A model generated the notes under the pieces. It saw only the letters and a list, made by a program, of their open reading frames with translations. It had not been told where the DNA came from and did no database searches. Shown in pieces: positions 1-6,118 of a stretch of 16,333 nucleotides of DNA (the first letter of the stretch is position 1; each line of letters starts with the position of its first letter). The stretch lies in assembly GCA_964498925.1 (NCBI GenBank), contig CAZCKD010000071.1, positions 1-16,333 of the forward strand, read 5' to 3'. The stretch is from Granulosicoccus sp964498925 (GTDB lineage: Bacteria; Pseudomonadota; Gammaproteobacteria; Granulosicoccales; Granulosicoccaceae). The position numbers were made by a program, and so were the translations under genes.

Positions 1-524
1 CGCGCCCGTTCAGCATCAACAAGGGCACCACGAACAATATCAGTGAGCGCGGGCGCGGGCACCGGCGCGCTTTTATTAACCGTTTTATTAGAAGGGGCCG
101 AAAGCATCGCGGATGGAGTTTCGCCAAGGTGAAAGAACGGCTGTATACGCTCGAGGGTTTTGACGCCTATCCCGGGTATTTCCAACAGCTGGTCCTTGTA
201 TTCAAAAAGACCGTTGCTACGCCTCCACTCAACAATACGCTGAGCTTTTAGCATGCCGATTCCCGGTAGCGTATTGGCAAGCTCTACCACGCTTGCCGAA
301 TTGATATTTAACGTTGATTCCTCAGCTACGACGTCGTTGTTGAATTGCGGATCTCCCTCTCCGTTCTGAAAAGCGCTTTCCATCGGTGTGACAGTGTGCA
401 CATCCATGCCAACTGGAAAATCCGCATTGGCCATTACCGACATTGACACAAAAGAGAGCGCAAGCACTGACCCGTTGATGAACGCGGCCCATTTTTGATG
501 ACACATCCGTGTGAGATTTTTCAT
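1..524 (-). CDS. ComEA-like helix-hairpin-helix protein, 3' end cut by window edge
   Basis: Exported DNA-binding-type protein; single-(HhH)2 ComEA-like proteins bind double-stranded DNA non-specifically, and in competent bacteria act in the periplasm during uptake. The ATG at 524 is preceded by AGGA (minus strand of 532-535). Residues 1-33 form a signal peptide: basic start, hydrophobic core around GSVLALSFVSMSVMA. An acidic, Asn-rich spacer follows. Residues about 72-132 are the tandem hairpin domain, with the two hairpin signatures TLPGIGMLKAQRI and EIPGIGVKTLERI and the usual NINSAS lead-in. After it comes a Ser/Pro/Lys-rich extension (APVPAPA) that continues past the window edge; many ComEA-like proteins end soon after the second hairpin, so this tail is unusual. 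A natural-competence role is not shown: no other competence gene is present. A plus- or minus-frame reading elsewhere in this interval lacks these motifs. Confidence 0.88.
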   Translation of the reverse strand, partial: MKNLTRMCHQKWAAFINGSVLALSFVSMSVMANADFPVGMDVHTVTPMESAFQNGEGDPQFNNDVVAEESTLNINSASVVELANTLPGIGMLKAQRIVEWRRSNGLFEYKDQLLEIPGIGVKTLERIQPFFHLGETPSAMLSAPSNKTVNKSAPVPAPALTDIVRGALVDAERA

Positions 525-534
525 TGTTGATTCC

Positions 535-557
535 TGACTCAGTTGTTAATCGAGTCA
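535..557 (-). repeat. Inverted repeat in the leader of the ComEA-like gene
   Basis: TGACTC (535-540) and GAGTCA (552-557) are perfect 6-base inverted arms with an 11-base spacer. They lie 11-33 bases upstream of the ATG at 524. The arm nearest the gene abuts the AGGA ribosome binding site, so a leader hairpin could influence translation, or the site could be an operator. Six-base arms can occur by chance. Confidence 0.3.
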
Positions 558-635
558 TCACTGTGCGCGAAAACTAGGCGCCACTCAACAATCCATCGGG
601 TTTTTACTGTGCATCTACACAGCCATGCAAATCTG

Positions 636-1649
636 CTAGCCTGAAACGGATCCCTGCAACATAGCCGAATCATCAACACCCTTAGGTTGTGCCTTAACGT
701 GCTGGATGATCAACATCAGCGCGAACTGCACGCCAAAAATCAATGATGCCAACCATAGATGTAAAGGTTGAGCAAACATCGGTAAGTGCAGTCTGTCCAT
801 ACTCATTCCAATGGCAATCGTGCCGAGCAGAAATACGGCCAACAACAAACTAAGGCGACGAAGCAAAGACGACGTCGATTGGTTCAGTACCGCCAGAATC
901 AACCATCCATTGAGTATCACCAATGGAATCGCCAGGTATTTATGAATTGAAAAGATCAATGGCAAGCGCTCAATCCACAGATGTCGATCAGCGAAGTCAC
1001 TGCTTCTAGCGATCAAATCAACCGATTCCCTTACCTGCGTTCCGAGTACGAGTTGCAATAAACCTGCAATCATTGCAATGACCATAACGGTGTAAAAGAA
1101 TCGCGGTAGTTGTTCGATCTTAATACTCGAGTAGCGCCCGCGCGCCGAACGAACCAATGCCGCAATTAGCAACCCGACGATGACCTGTGCTAACAACATA
1201 TGCAACGTGATTATTCCTGTATGCAAGTTGGTTGCGACCACGACAGAACCCAACCAACCTTGGACCCCGACCAACACAAATGCGGAAAACGAAAGCCAGA
1301 AAACGGAAGGCTCGCTACGTCGATAAGGCGCTGAAAATATCAAGGTTGCCAGGATCGTAAATCCGGTGAAAACACCCAAAAGTCGGTTTAGATATTCCGT
1401 CCACGTTTTACGGACGTTAAATGTTGTTTCCGCATAACCTCTATCAGCATAAATTTCCTGATAATTCGCCGGGAGCTGCGATTCACTGGTGGGGGGAATC
1501 CACTGGCCGAAACAGGTTGGCCAGTCCGGACAGCCCATACCTGCACCCGTGGCCCGGACTATGCCGCCAACCATAATAAGCGCATAAATCGTGATTATCG
1601 TGCCGAAGGCGCACCACCAAAAACGACGTTGGGTAGTTAGATTGGGCAT
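636..1649 (-). CDS. ctaA: Heme A synthase, COX15/CtaA family
   Basis: Integral membrane enzyme that oxidises the methyl group of heme O to make heme A for aa3-type cytochrome oxidases. At 337 residues with about eight hydrophobic segments it matches the duplicated four-helix-bundle COX15/CtaA fold. Visible features are the first-helix GGIVRATGAGMGC motif, a cysteine pair in the first outer loop (Cys40 and Cys46), the catalytic-type Glu85, histidines in later helices (His143/His150, HKYLA, and HLP/HLW near the C-terminus) and the second-half signature LGTQVRE. The position equivalent to the heme-liganding His in the B. subtilis ExxH motif is Asn here (E85-Y-L-N88). The start at 1649 has no clear ribosome binding site, but an in-frame stop at 1674-1676 leaves little room upstream. 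No oxidase subunit, ctaB or SCO gene is adjacent, so it stands alone. Symbol given on family membership. Confidence 0.9.
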   Translation of the reverse strand: MPNLTTQRRFWWCAFGTIITIYALIMVGGIVRATGAGMGCPDWPTCFGQWIPPTSESQLPANYQEIYADRGYAETTFNVRKTWTEYLNRLLGVFTGFTILATLIFSAPYRRSEPSVFWLSFSAFVLVGVQGWLGSVVVATNLHTGIITLHMLLAQVIVGLLIAALVRSARGRYSSIKIEQLPRFFYTVMVIAMIAGLLQLVLGTQVRESVDLIARSSDFADRHLWIERLPLIFSIHKYLAIPLVILNGWLILAVLNQSTSSLLRRLSLLLAVFLLGTIAIGMSMDRLHLPMFAQPLHLWLASLIFGVQFALMLIIQHVKAQPKGVDDSAMLQGSVSG

Positions 1650-1759
1650 ATTTAAATGTAACGAAATGGAATTTTAGCGGTCGGAGTCTTTGAATATTAC
1701 GCGATACGGACTTTCAAGCGTACTGGTTCTGATTTAAAGGCCAAACGCATCAATTTTCT

Positions 1760-1775
1760 GGAGGAAGCAATCATT
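1760..1775 (+). promoter_or_regulatory. Strong Shine-Dalgarno followed by ATT, no ATG
   Basis: GGAGGAA at 1760-1766 is the best ribosome binding site around the DUF3047 gene, yet no ATG, GTG or TTG follows in frame at normal distance. An in-frame ATT lies at 1773, six bases after it. The reading frame is open from 1662 into the DUF3047 gene, so an ATT start would add 18 residues to the TTG (1827) version. This could also be a chance purine tract. Confidence 0.3.
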
Positions 1776-1826
1776 TTTAGGCTAACGAACAATAAGGCAT
1801 CCCATGGCCCCCAAACGCGTGCCAAG

Positions 1827-2501
1827 TTGCTATCGCAGGGCCGGATCAGCCTGTGCAGAGCCGGATTGTTGGCGACCTGTCTAGGATTCAGCGCCCTGGC
1901 AATCGGTATGGATTCTGCGGATAGCAGCCCCATAGGCCCCTTTCCCGAAGAAAACCTCGAACTTTGGAAAGAAAACAGCTTCAGCGGTAATACGTTATAC
2001 GAGCTGGTTGAAGACGACGGATTGCGTGTACTAAAGGGCACAACAGAAGGCGCGGCTTCCATACTATACAAGGAAGAAGTCATTGATCTTGATAAAACCC
2101 CCATCATTAGCTGGTCATGGAAAGTACGAAACGTCTACGACGATATTGACGAGAGAAGTCGCGGTGGTGACGATTTTCCAGCCCGAATCTACGTTGCCGT
2201 AAAAGACGGTTTATTGCCTTGGGAAAGTTTGACAATAAACTACGTCTGGTCGTCCAACGAAGCGTTGGGAGAGACCTGGACGAATCCCTATACCGAAAAA
2301 GCCAAAGTCATTGTTGTGCAATCCGGTGATTCCAAGACTGGCGAATGGGTCACACAAAGCCGGAATATCGCGGCTGACTTCAAAGAAGTCTTTGGCAAGA
2401 ATGTGAGCAACATTGACGGCTATGCAATCATGGTCGATGGGGATAATGCTGATAAAAGTGGCACGGCCTGGTTTGCTGACATAAGCTTTCAGGCTGAGTA
2501 G
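1827..2501 (+). CDS. Secreted DUF3047 domain protein
   Basis: DUF3047 protein of unknown function, predicted to be exported. The N-terminus is signal-peptide-like: basic residues (QGRISLCR), then the hydrophobic stretch AGLLATCLGFSALAIG. The remaining roughly 190 residues show the DUF3047 pattern: W-S-W-K-V core strand, GDDFPARIYV block, INYVWSS, a WTNPYT loop, IVVQSG, then the acidic block YAIMVDGDNAD near the C-terminus. The start is uncertain. TTG at 1827 gives a clean signal peptide but has no ribosome binding site. The frame is open back to 1662 with no ATG or GTG; an ATT at 1773 follows a strong GGAGGAA. The ATG at 1804 is in another frame. It runs divergently from heme A synthase and in the same direction as the patatin gene. 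No catalytic residues are assigned to the family that I know of. Confidence 0.85.
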   Translation: MLSQGRISLCRAGLLATCLGFSALAIGMDSADSSPIGPFPEENLELWKENSFSGNTLYELVEDDGLRVLKGTTEGAASILYKEEVIDLDKTPIISWSWKVRNVYDDIDERSRGGDDFPARIYVAVKDGLLPWESLTINYVWSSNEALGETWTNPYTEKAKVIVVQSGDSKTGEWVTQSRNIAADFKEVFGKNVSNIDGYAIMVDGDNADKSGTAWFADISFQAE

Positions 2502-2567
2502 ACTCTCACATTACGACCGGTTTGTGATTCTGCAGGCCGGACGTATGAACAATGAGAGGCTTTGAGC

Positions 2568-2732
2568 ATGAACCTGTGCCGCTGCATGACAATTCGCGAA
2601 CTACTAAGGCTTGAGCCACAGATGTTGCTCTGCCGCCCAATCCGTGTGGCCGTTTCTGCTTCATGGTTTTCGCTGTCCAATGTATCGACACAGGGACCGT
2701 ATAACGACATTGAGCACCGGTTCGTATTGTGA
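2568..2732 (+). CDS. Possible 54-residue small protein coupled to the patatin gene
   Basis: Unrecognised small ORF filling most of the gap between DUF3047 and the patatin gene. ATG at 2568 follows GAGAGG (2554-2559) with eight bases between, a good ribosome binding site. Its TGA stop (2730-2732) overlaps the GTG start of the patatin gene (2729-2731) in a GTGA arrangement typical of translational coupling. The product begins MNLCRCMTIRELL and contains RVAVSASWFSLSN. It is slightly basic, has three cysteines in its N-terminal half (4, 6 and 22) and no confident membrane segment. It could instead be a leader ORF that only regulates the next gene, or chance. No similarity is recognised. Confidence 0.4.
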   Translation: MNLCRCMTIRELLRLEPQMLLCRPIRVAVSASWFSLSNVSTQGPYNDIEHRFVL

Positions 2733-5056
2733 AAGATTCACGCGCCTTAAAGCAGTTAAAAAAACTACCACTGCTCGAATCTATCTCCCCGGAACTGTGG
2801 TCGAGAATAGAGCCGTTAATCTCCTTTACTGACGTTGCAGAAGGCTGCCATCTATTCAGCGCTGGCGATCAAAGCGAAAACCTTTACGTCGTTGTGGATG
2901 GTGAGCTCGGCCTGTACATGCCATGCGTTATCACCTGCGAGACGTTCTACCTACAGTCAAGAAATAAAGGTGATACCGCGGGTGATTTCGCGGTTCTCAA
3001 CGGCGGCAAATTTCTGGTATCCGCCATCGCCATTAAGAAATCCACCATTGCCGAATTTCCGCGCACGGCTCTCGATCAACTCTCTGAAATTGATTCAAGA
3101 ATCCTGGCATCCGTCTATGACGCCGCTGCAGAATTATCCCGGAAGGTCACATTGGCGAGTTCCTATCAAAGTCTTTTTGGTGACGTCAGTACGACTACCA
3201 TGCATGAGCTATTGGAGCAGACCGAAATCCGCCAATACCGCTCAGGCGAGGTCCTGTTTGAGGAGGGTGATGCTCCTGACGGCTTATACATTACGGTCTC
3301 CGGAAAACTGGTTGTTGAAACCCGTGGCGCGGATGGAAAGTACCGGCGGATGGCCCACGTCAAAGCACCAGAGACAGTCGGTGAACTTGCTCTCCTGGAC
3401 GATACCAATCGTAGTGCGAGCGTGACTGCTGCGCGCGAATCGACAATGGCATTTTTGAGCCGCGAAGCATTTAGCGAAATCGTTGCCCCCAGGGCGGAGC
3501 TGCTTTTGCAACTGTCCAGACTGGTTGTACGTAGACACGTGGCAAATGTACGCAATGAAGTCGACAGTACCGCCGATCGAAACTTTGTGATTGTTCCCTT
3601 AGATTCTAAATTGCCATTGAGACGCTTTGTCCATCAGCTTAAAGGTAGTTTGCGTGAATTGGGAACAACGCTATCCATTGACTCCCGCAGTTTCGATATT
3701 CTGTATGGACGAACCGGCGCTTCTCAGACAGATTTTGATGATGTCTTTAATCAGGCCATCGCAGAGTGGCTGGATGATAAAGATAATCGGTTTGAATCCA
3801 TCGTGTATGTCGCTGATCGGGAATGGAATACGTGGACAAAACGTTGTGTTAACCGTGCAGATCGAGTGCTACTCGTTGCCAACGCTGATGGTAATCAGAA
3901 TGTCGATGTTCGGGACGTAGAACAGAAACTGGAAGCCTTGTTCGGTAGTTCAAGAATAAAACCGACAACCGACCTGATACTTCTGCACCCCAGCGACACC
4001 GAACGACCCACCGGTACGCGCAATTGGTTGGATTTACGCAAGCTCGACACCTTTTATCACGTGCGACTGAACGATAAAGTCCATGTTGATCGTCTGGCAC
4101 GGCGCCTAAGAAACCAGGCCAGAGGAATCGTATTCAGTGGTGGCGGTGCCCGAGGTTATGTTCACCTAGGTGTTCAAAAACTGATTAGTGAGCAAAACGT
4201 CCCCATCGACTACATCGGTGGTTCAAGCATGGGTGGCCTACTGGGTGCTGCAATGGCGATGGGCCATAGTTACGAAGACATTAAGGAATTGTCTTCTACC
4301 TTTGCCAACAAAAGAGCGCTCTACGATTACACGCTGCCATTGGTGTCGCTAATGAAGTCGTCAAAGCTCACTGAATTTTGTAAAAGCGTCTACGAAACCG
4401 TGCAAATCGAAGATCTTTGGACGCCCTACTTTTGTATTTCATCGAACCTGGCTGACGGCCAGGAAGTGATACATGATCGGGGTCCATTGTGGAAAGTTGT
4501 CCGCAGTACCATTTCGCTACCGGGCATCTTTTCTCCGGTTCCGGTTCCAAACGGTGACTTACTCATCGATGGTGCGGTGCTCAATACGTTTCCTGTAGAC
4601 GTCATGCTCCAAAAGCTGGGTGGAAAAGGCTACATCATTGGTATAAACGTTAGCCATATACCCGAGCAGTTTAATTACTACGGGTTCGGCACCAGCCTAT
4701 CGGGCTGGAAAGTTTTAATGTCTAGAATCAACCCGTTTACAGAATCTATTCCGATTCCCCGTATGGTAGAAACCTTGCTGCGTGCCACTGATATAAAAAG
4801 CATCGAGCGTCTTAATGAGGCTCGACGTTCACTCAATGTTCTCGTAGAGCCTAATGTCAGGGCAATCTCACTGATGGATTTCAAATCCTATGCGGAAATA
4901 AGCGAATTGGGTTACGAGGAAGCAAAGCAAGTCTTCGAAGAACACGGCCTGTGCGGCGCTTATCCGGACGAAGAGGAAGACGAGGATGCTGTCAGCCCGA
5001 TGAGCCCCGTAGAAGCGATAACCGGCAAGCTGGACCAATCAGGTGCCACGATCTGA
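2729..5056 (+). CDS. NTE-like patatin phospholipase with two cyclic-nucleotide-binding-like domains
   Basis: Cytosolic or membrane-associated lysophospholipase/phospholipase B-like enzyme of the neuropathy target esterase group, 775 residues. Residues about 15-130 are a first cyclic-nucleotide-binding fold, degenerate: the phosphate cassette reads GDFAVL without the usual Glu and Arg. Residues about 150-265 are a second with a convincing cassette (GELALLDD then NRSASV). Residues about 280-450 are the linker seen in NTE-like proteins. Residues about 465-640 are the patatin domain: oxyanion loop G471-G-G-A-R-G476, nucleophile elbow G498-S-S500-M-G502 with Ser500, and the dyad Asp in D614-G-A. 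The C-terminus has an acidic stretch (DEEEDEDA). The GTG start is bounded by an in-frame stop at 2711-2713, leaving no other standard start. Homology suggests that ligand binding gates lipid hydrolysis; whether cAMP or another ligand binds is inferred. Next to fdhD but with no obvious functional link. Confidence 0.92.
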   Translation: MKDSRALKQLKKLPLLESISPELWSRIEPLISFTDVAEGCHLFSAGDQSENLYVVVDGELGLYMPCVITCETFYLQSRNKGDTAGDFAVLNGGKFLVSAIAIKKSTIAEFPRTALDQLSEIDSRILASVYDAAAELSRKVTLASSYQSLFGDVSTTTMHELLEQTEIRQYRSGEVLFEEGDAPDGLYITVSGKLVVETRGADGKYRRMAHVKAPETVGELALLDDTNRSASVTAARESTMAFLSREAFSEIVAPRAELLLQLSRLVVRRHVANVRNEVDSTADRNFVIVPLDSKLPLRRFVHQLKGSLRELGTTLSIDSRSFDILYGRTGASQTDFDDVFNQAIAEWLDDKDNRFESIVYVADREWNTWTKRCVNRADRVLLVANADGNQNVDVRDVEQKLEALFGSSRIKPTTDLILLHPSDTERPTGTRNWLDLRKLDTFYHVRLNDKVHVDRLARRLRNQARGIVFSGGGARGYVHLGVQKLISEQNVPIDYIGGSSMGGLLGAAMAMGHSYEDIKELSSTFANKRALYDYTLPLVSLMKSSKLTEFCKSVYETVQIEDLWTPYFCISSNLADGQEVIHDRGPLWKVVRSTISLPGIFSPVPVPNGDLLIDGAVLNTFPVDVMLQKLGGKGYIIGINVSHIPEQFNYYGFGTSLSGWKVLMSRINPFTESIPIPRMVETLLRATDIKSIERLNEARRSLNVLVEPNVRAISLMDFKSYAEISELGYEEAKQVFEEHGLCGAYPDEEEDEDAVSPMSPVEAITGKLDQSGATI

Positions 5057-5127
5057 GTGAAATGTGTCCAGTATCAGCGATACAGTCTCACATCGACTGT
5101 CAAAGCTGACGTACACTCAGCGCTTTC

Positions 5128-5132
5128 AAGGA
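5128..5132 (+). promoter_or_regulatory. Ribosome binding site that fixes the fdhD start
   Basis: AAGGA at 5128-5132 lies seven bases before the ATG at 5140. The alternative in-frame ATG at 5209 has no such site, so the longer product is preferred even though its first ~25 residues are not family-conserved. Confidence 0.6.
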
Positions 5133-5139
5133 TTGGCAA

Positions 5140-6093
5140 ATGGTGGTTACTCCTATACCGCCGTTGCGACTTCTAACAGGAAAACAGTTTTCTCAAGACT
5201 ACTCGCTAATGACAGATTCTTCCGATACGCAACAACCCACTTTAAGTGACGAGGGCCTAAGGCCTGCGCATGGTGTTGTTGCAGTGAACGAATTCGGAGA
5301 TGCCGTCGATGCGCATATCCCGGGAGAGCTGCCGCTGACTATCCGAGTCGACGGAATGGAAGTGGTCACCTTAATGACACTGGGTACCGAGCCTGAAGCA
5401 TTAACACTGGGTTACATCAGAAATCAAAAACTGATTGAGGATCTCTCACTCATAGCTTCGGTTAATGTCGATTGGGATCGGGAACTTGTCGATGTCACGA
5501 CCCATGCGGGCACAGGGATCTCAGACTGGCAAGAGAAGATGAAGCGCCGCATTGTTACCAGCGGCTGTGGTCAAGGCACGATCTTCAGTTGCACGGTAGA
5601 TAAACTTTACGAAGTGAATCTAAAAACGCCGTCGCTGAAACAATCAGATTTATACGCTCTGATTAAAAACGTTAGCCAGCTTAACGATGTCTATCGCGTC
5701 TCTGGAGCGGTACACGGTTGCGGTCTTTGTACGGCAACCGAATCATTGATGCACATTGAAGATGTTGGGAGACACAATGCTGCAGATGCCATCGCCGGCA
5801 AAATGTGGCTGGCTGGTATAGATGGCGAGGACAAGACTTTCTATACAACAGGTCGTCTAACGTCGGAAATAGTCATGAAGACGGCCTTCATGGGTATACC
5901 CACCCTACTCTCACGATCCGGCGTCACTCAGATGGGATTGGAGCTCGCACAAGAAATTGGAATGACCATGATCGCGCGGGCTAAAGGCAAACACTTTATG
6001 ATCTACAACGGTCACGAGAACGTGACGTTTGACGCCATCCCGCCGGAAAGACGCTCACCACCATTGACCAAAGGAATGCGCGACCTGGGCTAG
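5140..6093 (+). CDS. fdhD: FdhD-family formate dehydrogenase accessory sulfurtransferase, variant
   Basis: FdhD proteins carry sulfur from a cysteine desulfurase to the molybdenum/tungsten-bis-MGD cofactor of formate dehydrogenase-type enzymes. The 317-residue product has the family landmarks in order: LMTLGTEPEALTLGYI, the cysteine-loop region TSGCGQGT, the IEDVGRHNAADAI motif, TTGRLTSEIVMKTAFMGIP, and the C-terminal GLELAQEIGMTMIARAKG. The usual active-loop CxxC of E. coli FdhD (Cys121/Cys124) is reduced here to one cysteine, C143-G-Q-G146. A separate pair, C194-G-L-C197, sits just before the DVGRHN motif, where typical members have a GGxHxAA-like segment. Whether the second pair supplies the missing thiol is inference. 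No formate dehydrogenase subunit gene is in the window. The gene ends 25 bases from the convergent HD-domain gene. Confidence 0.88.
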   Translation: MVVTPIPPLRLLTGKQFSQDYSLMTDSSDTQQPTLSDEGLRPAHGVVAVNEFGDAVDAHIPGELPLTIRVDGMEVVTLMTLGTEPEALTLGYIRNQKLIEDLSLIASVNVDWDRELVDVTTHAGTGISDWQEKMKRRIVTSGCGQGTIFSCTVDKLYEVNLKTPSLKQSDLYALIKNVSQLNDVYRVSGAVHGCGLCTATESLMHIEDVGRHNAADAIAGKMWLAGIDGEDKTFYTTGRLTSEIVMKTAFMGIPTLLSRSGVTQMGLELAQEIGMTMIARAKGKHFMIYNGHENVTFDAIPPERRSPPLTKGMRDLG

Positions 6094-6118
6094 CGCGCGA
6101 GTTCGACTGCGCGACCGG

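Noticed and set aside
322..561. 79-codon minus-strand frame overlapping the ComEA-like start
   Set aside because: It overlaps the ComEA-like frame, which has a signal peptide, hairpin motifs and a ribosome binding site; this frame has none.
601..622. CTGTG/CACAG hairpin near a T-run downstream of heme A synthase
   Set aside because: On the minus strand the hairpin is followed by A residues, not T, and no plus-strand gene ends here, so it is not a usable terminator.
1697..2107. 136-codon minus-strand frame opposite DUF3047
   Set aside because: Composition is serine-rich and unlike a protein family; the plus-strand DUF3047 motifs explain the region.
6094..6118. CGCGC...GCGCG hairpin between fdhD and the HD-domain gene
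   Set aside because: The stem has a bulge and neither side carries a T-tract; too weak to call a bidirectional terminator.
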